From Alphaproteobacteria bacterium (lineage in GTDB: Bacteria; Pseudomonadota; Alphaproteobacteria; Puniceispirillales; Puniceispirillaceae), in NCBI GenBank assembly GCA_011522945.1, contig WTHY01000152.1:1-14646 (forward strand): a stretch of DNA of 14,646 nucleotides, written 5' to 3'. Every line of letters starts with the position of its first letter. The stretch's first letter is position 1. The notes beneath the pieces are model-generated. The model worked only from the letters and a program-made list of their open reading frames with translations, searched no databases and was not told the origin of the DNA. Made by a program: the position numbers and the translations under genes. Below are positions 7,821-14,646 of the stretch, one piece after another.

Positions 7821-9080
7821 ATGAAAGTTCTAGTTGTCGGTTCTGGTGGACGGGAACATGCATTATGTTGGGCGGTTTCAGCTTCCCCTCTACTGACAGA
7901 ACTACTAATAGCACCTGGTAGCTCTGCTATGTCAGAGCTAGGCCGGTTATGTAATGTGGCAGCAGATGATTTAGATGGGCTTGTGGCACTAGCAAAGGCA
8001 GAAGCTGTGGACCTTGTTATTATTGGCCCAGAAATACCTTTAGTAGAGGGACTAGCCGACAAGCTTGATGATGCCGGCATAAAAGCCTTCGGACCGCGTG
8101 CAGCAGCTGCACAGCTTGAGGGGTCAAAGGAGTTTGCACGCGCCTTCTGTGACCGCCACAATATCCCGCAGCCTGCCTGGAAACGCTTTGCTGATGCATC
8201 AGCCGCCAAAGATTTCGCAAAATCCTTGCATGGCTATTGTGTTATCAAGGCAGATGGGCTTGCTGCTGGCAAAGGCGTTATTGTTTGCGACACGCAAGTT
8301 GACGCTGAACACGCAATTGACGAGCTTCTTGGCGGCCGTTTTGGGGCAGCCTCTAACAGAATTTTGGTTGAAGAACGTATCGAAGGGCCTGAAATATCTG
8401 CCTTTGCCCTTTTAGATGGGGCAACCGTGCAGTGGATGGCGTCTGCACGAGATCACAAACGTGCTTTTGATGGCGATGAGGGGCCAAATACAGGTGGCAT
8501 GGGAGCCATCAGCCCCTCTCCACACGAGACTGACATCTTAAAAGCAGAGATTCTGGACAAAATCATCAAACCAGTTGCAGCCGGTATGGCAGAAGAAGCT
8601 ATGCCCTATACAGGCATTTTATATGCTGGTCTGATGCTGACAAAAACTGGCCCACAGGTAATTGAATTTAATTGTCGGTTTGGCGATCCAGAGGCACAGG
8701 TTATCCTGCCGCGGTTGCGCACAGATTTCTTGTCAGCCGTTGTAACGCAAATTGAAGGTGGATTGGATCATTTCGATATGCGTTGGTCAGATGAGACAGC
8801 TGTAACAGTCATACTGGCGGCAAATGGATATCCAGGCTCCTATGAAAAGGGAAGTCAGATTAACGGCTTAGATATAGCAGCCGCACAATCTGATGTAACG
8901 ATATTTCATGCTGGCACAAAGATAGCTGATGATGGCAGTATCCTTGCCTCTGGCGGTAGGGTGCTGGCTGTTACAGCTATGGGCACTGATGCTGAAAGTG
9001 CCAGACATAAAGCCTATGGCGCCGTTGATATAATTGACTGGCCGGATGGCTTCTGCCGACGCGACATCGCAGCAACCTAA
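7821..9080 (+). CDS. purD: Phosphoribosylamine-glycine ligase (GAR synthetase)
   Basis: PurD catalyses the ATP-dependent joining of glycine to 5-phosphoribosylamine, the second step of de novo purine synthesis, in the cytoplasm. From ATG 7821 the protein has 419 residues, close to the family norm. It starts with MKVLVVGSGGREHAL, and shows IIGPEIPLV and QLEGSK in the N-terminal half. The ATP-grasp region has VIKADGLAAGKGV, EGPEIS, a DGDEGPNTGGMGA loop and NCRFGDPEAQ with metal-binding residues. A longer frame opens at TTG 7806, but a strong GAGGAA (7808-7813) lies 7 bases before ATG 7821, which decides the start. It is divergent from xseA, a common neighbour pair in alphaproteobacteria. All motifs look intact. 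Confidence 0.97.
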   Translation: MKVLVVGSGGREHALCWAVSASPLLTELLIAPGSSAMSELGRLCNVAADDLDGLVALAKAEAVDLVIIGPEIPLVEGLADKLDDAGIKAFGPRAAAAQLEGSKEFARAFCDRHNIPQPAWKRFADASAAKDFAKSLHGYCVIKADGLAAGKGVIVCDTQVDAEHAIDELLGGRFGAASNRILVEERIEGPEISAFALLDGATVQWMASARDHKRAFDGDEGPNTGGMGAISPSPHETDILKAEILDKIIKPVAAGMAEEAMPYTGILYAGLMLTKTGPQVIEFNCRFGDPEAQVILPRLRTDFLSAVVTQIEGGLDHFDMRWSDETAVTVILAANGYPGSYEKGSQINGLDIAAAQSDVTIFHAGTKIADDGSILASGGRVLAVTAMGTDAESARHKAYGAVDIIDWPDGFCRRDIAAT

Positions 9081-9257
9081 ACCTGCTCAGCGCCAATTAG
9101 TCATTAGAGATTCGCCTGCTAGTATTTTCCAGCCTGGGTGGTCTCAATCAATTTTCCACCAAATATTTCACGGCTGATATCTTAAGACGGGTATTTTCGT
9201 TCTAGTGTTTCCAGGATGAGGAGATCTTGCTCAGATTTTCTTTCTGAGGTGCGGATG
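9081..9257. other. Convergent intergenic gap between purD and tadA
   Basis: This 177-base gap holds no gene I can support. A weak inverted repeat (GGTGG near 9138 and CCACC near 9157) has a 14-base loop and no T-tract, so it is not a convincing terminator. CAGATTTTCT occurs twice, once here near 9232 and once near 9271 inside the tadA end. Confidence 0.5.
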
Positions 9258-9737
9258 CTAAGGGCTTTCTGCAGATTTTCTGCGCGTTTCGAAAAATCTA
9301 CGGAGCAGCGCGGCTGACTCTGCCTCAGAAATACCACCATAAATCTCAGGTTTATGATGTATTGTTGGCTGATGAAATAAGCAGGGCCCATTATCCACTG
9401 CCCCGCCTTTTACATCTGGCGCACCATAATACAGCCTACGCAATCTCGCATGGGCAATAGCACCTGCGCACATTGCACAAGGCTCAAGTGTAACCCAGAT
9501 ATCAAAGCCGTCTAAACGTGCCTGTCCTGTTGCTTTCATTGCCCGTTGAATAACCTGCATTTCTGCATGTGCTGTTGCGTCAGACAGTGCTTGCATCTCA
9601 TTACCAGCAGAGGCTATGAGCTTGCCGTTTGCATCTGTGATCACAGCGCCAACTGGCACTTCCCCTGCTGCAAACGCAGCTTGCGCCAGACGCATAGCAA
9701 GGTCCATAGGATCAGATTTTGATAGGCCAGTATTCAT
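9258..9737 (-). CDS. tadA: tRNA(Arg) adenosine-34 deaminase
   Basis: TadA deaminates adenosine 34 to inosine in the anticodon of tRNA-Arg(ACG), allowing one tRNA to read several arginine codons. From ATG 9737 the protein has 159 residues. It carries the zinc-binding cytidine/deoxycytidylate deaminase motifs: HAE (H57, catalytic proton shuttle E59) and PCAMC (C87 and C90 as zinc ligands). It also has the family features GEVPVGAV, TLEPC, YYGAPDVKGGA and a C-terminal ALLRRFFETRR helix. The frame can be extended to ATG 9773, but that would leave no promoter space before the divergent pseudouridine synthase gene; ATG 9707 is also possible. None of the three has a clear ribosome binding site. A guanine deaminase or other nucleoside deaminase is unlikely given the fit to TadA. 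Confidence 0.93.
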   Translation of the reverse strand: MNTGLSKSDPMDLAMRLAQAAFAAGEVPVGAVITDANGKLIASAGNEMQALSDATAHAEMQVIQRAMKATGQARLDGFDIWVTLEPCAMCAGAIAHARLRRLYYGAPDVKGGAVDNGPCLFHQPTIHHKPEIYGGISEAESAALLRRFFETRRKSAESP

Positions 9738-9814
9738 GCATAACACACTGCCAATATGAATGAGTTTTGCCAAGAGACTTGTCAGCCACTACCAGATTGC
9801 CCTACAACCCTGCT

Positions 9815-10765
9815 ATGGCACAAAAATCAACATTTAGATTTAAAGAACGCGCTGACACTGAGCGTATCGCAAAACGGATTGCTCGCGCTGGCATTTGCTC
9901 AAGACGTGATGCAGAAAGTCGCATTGCTGAGGGCCGTGTATATCTCAATGGTGAGCGGCTAGACACACCAGCCACGCTCGTGACAGCAGATGATGTTATC
10001 CATGTTGATGGTAAGCTGCTGCCTAATGCAGAAGGCACAAGACTCTGGCGATATTATAAGCCACGTGGCCTTGTTGTGAGTGCAAGAGACGAACAAGGTA
10101 GAGAGACAATCTTCGATCATTTGCCTGAAACTATGCCACGCGTCATAACAGTTGGCAGGTTGGATCTTGATTCTGAAGGGTTACTTCTGCTGACAAATGA
10201 TGGTGAGCTTGCTAGGCACTTAGAATTGCCATCAACAGGCTGGATCCGGAAATATCGTGTCCGTGTCCAAGGCCGTGTCAATGAGGAGGAGTTAGCCTCA
10301 CTTGCAGATGGCATTACAATTCATGGTATCCATTATGACTCGCTTCTGGCACGCCTTGATAAGCAGCTGAACAGCAATGCGTGGCTAACTGTTGCTATTC
10401 GTGAAGGTAAAAATCGTGAAATTCGCCGTGTCATGGAAGCTTTGGGCTACCGTGTTAGCAGGCTTATTCGACTTTCCTATGGTCCATTCCAGCTTGGCAC
10501 TATGGAAGATGGAGATGTGCAGGAAGTCAAACAGGGCGCTTTAATGGACCAGCTTGGCATGACAGAGCCGGAAGATAGGGGTCCTACACTTAGCCTAAAA
10601 CGAGGCCAGAAACGTAAGCCAAAGCGGTCATTTCATAAATCTGGTGCCCCTAATGCAGGTCAGCGCAAGTCAGCCAGATCACAATCTAGCGCTTCGAAAT
10701 CAGACCAACGTAAAGCAGCACGGCCACAAGCTGACAAATTCCGGTCCTCTAGGTCTAAACCATAA
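9815..10765 (+). CDS. rluB: RluB/RsuA-family pseudouridine synthase with basic tail
   Basis: This is a pseudouridine synthase of the RsuA/RluB/RluE/RluF family, which converts specific uridines in ribosomal RNA. From ATG 9815 it has 316 residues: an S4 RNA-binding domain (about 16-62, with RIARAGICSRRDAE), YKPRGLV (81-87), and the catalytic GRLD motif with D117 in GRLDLDSEGLLLLTNDG. Then come KYRVRVQG and REGKNREIRRVMEALG, the family's other landmarks. A long Lys/Arg/Ser-rich tail (262-316) is probably disordered and rRNA-binding. The S4 domain plus length favour RluB (23S rRNA) over RsuA (16S), but the exact target is inferred. The frame extends to TTG 9767, which has no ribosome binding site; ATG 9815 lacks a good one too. 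rsmD follows after 3 bases. Confidence 0.9.
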   Translation: MAQKSTFRFKERADTERIAKRIARAGICSRRDAESRIAEGRVYLNGERLDTPATLVTADDVIHVDGKLLPNAEGTRLWRYYKPRGLVVSARDEQGRETIFDHLPETMPRVITVGRLDLDSEGLLLLTNDGELARHLELPSTGWIRKYRVRVQGRVNEEELASLADGITIHGIHYDSLLARLDKQLNSNAWLTVAIREGKNREIRRVMEALGYRVSRLIRLSYGPFQLGTMEDGDVQEVKQGALMDQLGMTEPEDRGPTLSLKRGQKRKPKRSFHKSGAPNAGQRKSARSQSSASKSDQRKAARPQADKFRSSRSKP

Positions 10766-10768
10766 ATC

Positions 10769-11335
10769 ATGCAGATTATTGGGGGGACAGCACGCGGCAC
10801 AAAGCTAACCTCGGTTGCAGGGAAAACTACGCGCCCAACAAGCCAGCGCAGTCGTGAAGCTATCTTTAATTTGCTTATGGGAGGCCGCTTTTCGCCGACT
10901 CTACAAAATGCACATATTATTGATGTCTTTGCCGGAACTGGCGCTGTTGGATTAGAAGCCTTGTCACGTGGCGCTGCTTTTGCCAGCTTTATAGAAGCAG
11001 ACAAAATGGCCAGTAAAATCATACAGACAAACATTCAAAAATTACGGTTTGAGGCGCGTAGTAAACTGCTTATAGGCGGGTTTGCAACATTAAGAACATG
11101 GCAGACTGCGCCAGCAGATATTATATTTTCAGACGCCCCCTATGCTGAAGGCTTAACAGAGGCTGCGCTTCTACATTTAGCGACTATTGGCGCTTTAAAA
11201 TCAGAGGCACTCATTATTGCCGAAACCCATAAAAAAGAGCAGCTCACTCTGCCAGAGGATTTTGTCCTGAGAGATAGGCGCAATTATGGTATTGCGGCTG
11301 TGTCGCTCTATAATTGGGCACCACAAGAAACGTAG
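10769..11335 (+). CDS. rsmD: 16S rRNA (guanine-966-N2)-methyltransferase RsmD, variant DAPY motif
   Basis: RsmD methylates N2 of G966 of 16S rRNA using S-adenosylmethionine. The 188 residues begin with MQIIGGTARG, typical of the family, then RPTSQRSREAIFNLL (22-36). The AdoMet-binding motif I is IDVFAGTGAVGLEALSRG (51-68), with an acidic residue at the end of strand two (IEAD). The catalytic motif IV, normally D/N-P-P-F/Y, reads DAPY here (122-125) because the codon after Asp is GCC rather than CCC. One base separates this from DPPY, so it may be a natural variant, a sequencing error, or a functional change. It starts 3 bases after the rluB-like stop, so the two rRNA modification genes are likely co-transcribed. 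Confidence 0.93.
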   Translation: MQIIGGTARGTKLTSVAGKTTRPTSQRSREAIFNLLMGGRFSPTLQNAHIIDVFAGTGAVGLEALSRGAAFASFIEADKMASKIIQTNIQKLRFEARSKLLIGGFATLRTWQTAPADIIFSDAPYAEGLTEAALLHLATIGALKSEALIIAETHKKEQLTLPEDFVLRDRRNYGIAAVSLYNWAPQET

Positions 11336-11710
11336 TTTCAGACTGCGCACGCTTGAATTTCACAATTAGCGAGAATAACTGATATCTCCGCTTTTCCAGC
11401 CTAACTTGGCTCAGATATTTTTTAAAATGGCTTTCATATCTGGACGTTTATGGCCTGACCTAGCCCAAATATGATTAAAACAAGCGCATATCTGTGCTTT
11501 GATAGCCCGACCCAGTCCAAATATAGCCTGGCCCGGTCCAAACATAGCCCAACCCGATCCAAAAATAGCCTGACCCGGTCCAAATATAGATAGTCTCGCC
11601 TGAATGCATGGACGGCCTTTAAGTGCACAGGCCAGTTACCTGTAGAGACAGCCAATCTTCAACTCTATTACGACAGCCCTGAACAGATCGGACATCTATT
11701 CACACTTTAC
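11336..11710. other. Convergent gap between rsmD and mutL holding a 21-base repeat
   Basis: This 375-base stretch has no convincing gene. Its main content is the 21-base tandem array listed separately. A short hairpin, GGCCT (11614-11618) with AGGCC (11629-11633), has a 10-base loop and no T-tract. Frames open across the array exist on both strands: a 40-codon frame from ATG 11471 rightward and a 73-codon frame from TTG 11655 leftward. Neither has a ribosome binding site or recognisable domain, so I do not call them genes. Confidence 0.6.
11503..11586. repeat. Four tandem copies of a 21-base unit
   Basis: Four adjacent units of exactly 21 bases match TAGCCYRRCCCRRTCCAAANA: starts at 11503, 11524, 11545 and 11566. 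Differences are mostly C/T or G/A transitions. A fifth, more diverged copy (TGGCCTGACCTAGCCCAAATA) lies at 11451-11471, separated by 31 bases. Because 21 is a multiple of three, any open frame stays open: leftward it reads YLDRVRL FLDRVGL CLDRARL YLDWVGL, rightward SPTQSKY SLARSKH SPTRSKN SLTRSKY. Whether it is a minisatellite, a binding-site array or a remnant of a repeat protein cannot be settled here. Confidence 0.85.
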
Positions 11711-13660
11711 TCAGCTACGCTCAAATAGTTTTTCAATATCACGCAAAGACAGTGTGATATAGGTGGGCCTGCCATGATTACATTGTCCAGAATTTGGCGT
11801 GGTTTCCATCTGTCTTAAAAGTGCATTCATCTCATCACCCTGCAGAATCCGCCCTGCGCGAACAGATCCATGACAGGAAATTGTTGCAAGCACATGGGCG
11901 ATTTTCTGCTCCAACGTAACAGCGCCTCCCAGTTCAGAGAGTTCTTCAGCCACATCCCGAATAAGGGCAACCGCGTTAACATCCCCAAGTAATGCCGGTG
12001 TCTCACGCACAATCACTGCACCATCACCAAAACCCTCAACAGATAGGCCCATCTTGGCAAGGGCTTCACTATGTTTGGTGACAGCCTCAATTTGCTCTGG
12101 TGGTAAATCAACAACCTCAGGCAATAATAGCGCTTGCGAGGCAATTGTACCTGCTGCAAGAGCTGCTTTCATTTGTTCCATCACAAGCCGCTCATGTGCC
12201 GCATGCTGGTCAATCAGCGTAATCCCGTCTGATGTTTCAGCGATGATGTAGGTTTTATGAAGCTGTGCCCGCGCTGCACCAAGCCGCCCATCACCTGCAA
12301 CATAGGGTACAGCTGATGAAGCAGAAGCATCTATAGTGCCAGCTTGCCTCTCAGCAGCCTGATCATTTGCCAGACCGCCGGTCTCGCCAACCAGATAATC
12401 AGTCGCCCCCTCCACCATACGCGCCTGCTCTGGAAACCCATCCAGCATATGTGACTGTGCTTCGTGCAAATCTGCCTGCGGTGGTGCCAGCGGCGATTGC
12501 CAAGCATCAGATGCCCGCATTTGTTCCGGCGTTGGAATATTAGCCTGATAGTCTGGTCGATAGGCGGTAAAGCCACTACCTGATTGCCTGCTACCAGACG
12601 CGCCAATATTGCGCTGTAGTTTCTGGAAGGCAGCTAAACCACCCTCGCCTGTAGCTTCAGCGCCGCGCTCTCGCAAAGCAGATTGCAAAGCCCCAACCAG
12701 AAGGGCACGCACACCACCAGCATCCTGAAAGCGAACCTCCGCTTTGGCTGGATGCACATTCACATCTACTAGTTGTGGCGGTAAATCTATAAACAGAGCT
12801 GCCATAGGATGTCTGCCTTTTGGCAAAGTATCACCATAGCCAGCCCGGACAGCGCCCAAAAGCTGTCTATCACGCACAGGCCGGCCATTTACAAATAGAT
12901 ACATATGGGCTGTGGTAGGCCTGTTCATCGTTGGCAAACCAGCAAGACCTGTAAGTCTTGCCATCTCACGTTCAGCATCTATCTGCATTGCTTCTTTGGC
13001 AAATTGCCGTCCAAGCACATCATGTAAACGTGCAGACATGCCCGTCAAATCAGCTGGCCGGGCCGGCAAATCTAGAAGCGTACGACCAGATTCAGTCAGC
13101 CGAAAACTTATATGAGGCGTTCCCATTGCCAGACGCTTTATAACATCCAAACATTGTCCAGATTCTGTCCGTTCTGTTTTTAGAAATTTTAGTCGCGCGG
13201 GAACAGAAGCAAATATATCAGACACTTCAATCAATGTGCCTACAGGCTGGGCAGATGGTGCAATTGCGCCTACTGAGCCTTGTTCAACAGTGATTGTCCA
13301 GCCATGCTCTGCTTCTGCTACACGTGAAGACAGCCTTAGCTTAGAAACAGCCCCAATAGAGGGAAGCGCCTCGCCTCGAAATCCAAAACTATGAATATCA
13401 AACAAATCCGCATCAGGCAGTTTTGATGTTGCATGTCTCTGCAAGGCTAATTGCAGTGAATCAGCATCCATTCCATGCCCATTATCCAAGACAGATAAGC
13501 CGCCTAAACCGCCCCTCACCATATCAATATCAATACGGGTCGCCCCAGCATCAATGGCATTTTCGACAAGTTCTTTTAGCGCGCTTGCAGGCCGTTCGAT
13601 AACTTCGCCAGCAGCGATTTGATTTACGAGATGGTCTGGCAGTAAGCGGATATCGCGCAA
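11711..13660 (-). CDS. mutL: DNA mismatch repair protein MutL, endonuclease type, TTG start
   Basis: MutL couples MutS mismatch recognition to strand incision. The 649 residues contain the GHKL ATPase: NQIAAGEVIERPASALKELVENAIDAGA (13-40, catalytic E30 and Mg-binding N34), DNGHGMD (59-65) and GFRGEAL (93-99). A transducer domain, a low-complexity linker (about 335-450) and the C-terminal domain follow. The latter holds DQHAAHERLVME (484-495), matching the metal-binding endonuclease motif DQHA(x)2E(x)4E, plus SCHGSVRAG near 595 and CNHGRP (627-632). MutL is therefore probably its own nicking endonuclease, as in bacteria without MutH. Translation starts at TTG 13660: AGGAAA (13668-13673) lies 7 bases upstream, and the next in-frame ATG is inside the ATPase domain. 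Last gene of the lspA-lipoprotein-mutL run, 41 bases after its neighbour. Confidence 0.97.
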   Translation of the reverse strand: MRDIRLLPDHLVNQIAAGEVIERPASALKELVENAIDAGATRIDIDMVRGGLGGLSVLDNGHGMDADSLQLALQRHATSKLPDADLFDIHSFGFRGEALPSIGAVSKLRLSSRVAEAEHGWTITVEQGSVGAIAPSAQPVGTLIEVSDIFASVPARLKFLKTERTESGQCLDVIKRLAMGTPHISFRLTESGRTLLDLPARPADLTGMSARLHDVLGRQFAKEAMQIDAEREMARLTGLAGLPTMNRPTTAHMYLFVNGRPVRDRQLLGAVRAGYGDTLPKGRHPMAALFIDLPPQLVDVNVHPAKAEVRFQDAGGVRALLVGALQSALRERGAEATGEGGLAAFQKLQRNIGASGSRQSGSGFTAYRPDYQANIPTPEQMRASDAWQSPLAPPQADLHEAQSHMLDGFPEQARMVEGATDYLVGETGGLANDQAAERQAGTIDASASSAVPYVAGDGRLGAARAQLHKTYIIAETSDGITLIDQHAAHERLVMEQMKAALAAGTIASQALLLPEVVDLPPEQIEAVTKHSEALAKMGLSVEGFGDGAVIVRETPALLGDVNAVALIRDVAEELSELGGAVTLEQKIAHVLATISCHGSVRAGRILQGDEMNALLRQMETTPNSGQCNHGRPTYITLSLRDIEKLFERS

Positions 13661-13667
13661 GAGATTA

Positions 13668-13673
13668 TTTCCT
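13668..13673 (-). promoter_or_regulatory. Ribosome binding site deciding the mutL TTG start
   Basis: On the minus strand AGGAAA is followed by 7 bases and then TTG at 13660-13658. The N-terminus made from this TTG (MRDIRLLPDHLVNQIAAGE) aligns with ordinary MutL starts, so the rare codon is well supported and may keep expression low. Confidence 0.75.
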
Positions 13674-13701
13674 GTGGGCTGACCTCTAAAGTGAAGGACG
13701 A

Positions 13702-14229
13702 CTACTCGACTTCGATTCTATCCCCTAGCACACCGTCAATAGCCGGGCTTGCCCCTTGATTTAGCGGCAGATCGCTGGCGCGGTTTTCTCTCAGGCGCGC
13801 ATCTTCTTGCAGTTGATCTAGCACAGGGCCCACATCTGCCAGGCCGCCAAATAGAACTTGAATGGGCAGACGCCTTTCAAAACGTATCCCGGCTGTTTCC
13901 TCGTCAACTACGGTGCGGATATCTGGCGCAATCTTGCTGAGTTGGAATAGCTCGTCATATCCTGTAAGCTCATGGCGTTGTTGTGCGAAGATATCTTCAG
14001 CCACTTCTGTTGCGAGAGGCGCAGCAGCAGCTGTCTCATCATCTGGGCCTTGTGGGCGTAATGTGAAATCAGGCGGCAAAGATAGAGGAGCACGCACCAC
14101 TACTGCAAATTCGTCCGGCGAGGATTTTTCAGTCCCAATAGCACGACGGAAATCAGAACATGCTGACAGGCTTACCGCCGCAACACTCAGAAGGGTAACC
14201 AGTTTCAGGGCATGAATAAAAGGCTTCAT
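13702..14229 (-). CDS. DUF3035 lipoprotein, probable BamF-like outer-membrane assembly subunit
   Basis: This 175-residue protein has a lipoprotein signal: positively charged start, hydrophobic core (about 9-20) and lipobox LSAC with the lipidated cysteine at 24. The mature part contains PDEFAVVVRAPLSLPPDFTLRPQGP (about 39-63), the characteristic block of the DUF3035 family in alphaproteobacteria. To my knowledge that family includes BamF, a lineage-specific lipoprotein of the outer-membrane protein assembly (BAM) complex. The rest is polar and acidic without recognisable domain. It begins 14 bases after the lspA stop with TAGGA upstream, so it should be co-expressed with the peptidase that matures it. 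Residue 25 is Ser, so outer-membrane sorting is expected. The assignment to BAM is by family, not by direct evidence. Confidence 0.8.
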   Translation of the reverse strand: MKPFIHALKLVTLLSVAAVSLSACSDFRRAIGTEKSSPDEFAVVVRAPLSLPPDFTLRPQGPDDETAAAAPLATEVAEDIFAQQRHELTGYDELFQLSKIAPDIRTVVDEETAGIRFERRLPIQVLFGGLADVGPVLDQLQEDARLRENRASDLPLNQGASPAIDGVLGDRIEVE

Positions 14230-14243
14230 CGTGAAAATCCTAT

Positions 14244-14646
14244 TTACTGCGTTGTGGTATCAGACGCCTCGTCAGCCGGCATCCTATCACGGCCAGTGAG
14301 TATGGCGCAAACCCATAAAAAGACCCCACAGCTAATCGCCATGTCTGCTATATTAAATGCCGGCCAATGTTTTCCTGCAAGATGAAAATCAAGAAAATCC
14401 ACTACCATACCGTAAACAATACGATCAATCATATTGCCAATAGCGCCTGCAATAATGCCAGCGGCTGCTAATTTCACAAGAGGCGGATAGTGTAGAAACT
14501 GTCTTGCAAGCCATATCACCACAAATATAGCAATGAGAATTGTGGCGAGACGGACCAAGTCTGGATAAGTTGCGAATAGCCCGAAGCTGATCCCGCGATT
14601 CCACACTGGTACTAGATTGAAAAAGCTTGTAACGACAATAATGCGT
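14244..14646 (-). CDS. lspA: Lipoprotein signal peptidase (signal peptidase II), 5' end outside window
   Basis: LspA cleaves prolipoprotein signal peptides just before the lipidated cysteine in the inner membrane. About 133 C-terminal residues are visible; the frame stays open to the right edge (SFFNLVPVWNRGISFGLF from about 14627 inward), so the start lies beyond the window. The GTG at 14606 is an internal valine, not a start. Hydrophobic segments at about 14510-14560 and 14430-14470, and another before the tail, fit the four-helix enzyme. The two catalytic aspartates are present: one in GNMIDR (codon 14424-14426) and one in NIADMAI (codon 14343-14345), with VVDFLDFH between them. It lies directly upstream of a lipoprotein gene. 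Confidence 0.95.
   Translation of the reverse strand, partial: RIIVVTSFFNLVPVWNRGISFGLFATYPDLVRLATILIAIFVVIWLARQFLHYPPLVKLAAAGIIAGAIGNMIDRIVYGMVVDFLDFHLAGKHWPAFNIADMAISCGVFLWVCAILTGRDRMPADEASDTTTQ

Noticed and set aside
7799..8209. Leftward 136-codon frame over the purD start.
   Set aside because: It is antisense to the conserved PurD N-terminus, with Ala/Ser-rich composition typical of a shadow frame.
9182..9391. Leftward frame overlapping the tadA 3' end, with a helical-looking tail (KALSIRTSERKSEQDLL).
   Set aside because: The TadA frame itself ends at a normal family length, and the first part of this frame is a shadow of tadA. No evidence of a frameshift is needed.
11611..11640. Hairpin GGCCT/AGGCC as a terminator for mutL or rsmD.
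   Set aside because: Five-base stem, ten-base loop, and no T-tract on either strand.
11434..11655. Leftward 73-codon frame through the 21-base array as a protein gene.
   Set aside because: It starts at TTG without a ribosome binding site, and openness follows from the repeat length being a multiple of three; the opposite strand is open as well.

Overview
The window looks like a piece of alphaproteobacterial core chromosome, and the reading is sequence-only. The indications are an endonuclease-type MutL with a DQHA(x)2E(x)4E motif, a lipoprotein resembling the alphaproteobacterial DUF3035/BamF family directly after lspA, a divergent xseA/purD pair, and a DUF374-type (LpxJ-like) acyltransferase beside msbA and waaA. 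Moderate base composition and an A/T-leaning third codon position would fit a marine lineage such as SAR116, but that placement is inference. I see no phage, insertion sequence, CRISPR array, tRNA or rRNA.

Layout. (1) Positions 1-5810 hold lipid A assembly and export. A truncated MsbA-family ABC transporter runs leftward. Divergent from it is a tightly packed rightward operon: DUF374 acyltransferase (LpxJ-like), waaA (Kdo transferase), lpxK (lipid A 4'-kinase) and an LpxL/HtrB-type late acyltransferase. Adjacent genes in the operon are 2 bases apart or overlap. The divergent gap carries a 15-codon reading frame with a good ribosome binding site overlapping a two-tier inverted repeat, a possible leader. 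(2) Positions 5811-6225 have no intact gene but carry a striking 15-base periodicity, translating as N-x-S-G-L-like pentapeptides across two frameshifts and three stops. (3) Positions 6226-9080 hold xseA (leftward) and purD (rightward), divergent. (4) Positions 9258-11335 hold tadA (leftward), then rluB-like and rsmD (rightward), all RNA modification genes. (5) Positions 11336-11710 have no convincing gene but hold four tandem copies of a 21-base unit. (6) Positions 11711-14646 are a leftward run of lspA (5' end outside the window), a DUF3035/BamF-like lipoprotein, and mutL with a TTG start.

How they work together. LpxK, WaaA and the two acyltransferases complete Kdo2-lipid A at the inner membrane, and the divergent MsbA-type transporter would flip it. 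LspA would cleave the prolipoprotein encoded next to it. XseA and MutL act in DNA repair, PurD in purine synthesis, and TadA, the RluB-like synthase and RsmD modify tRNA and rRNA.

The least ordinary parts are the two repeat-bearing convergent gaps, the possible leader in front of the lipid A operon, the use of two unrelated late-acyltransferase families in one operon, and a changed catalytic motif (DAPY for DPPY) in RsmD.
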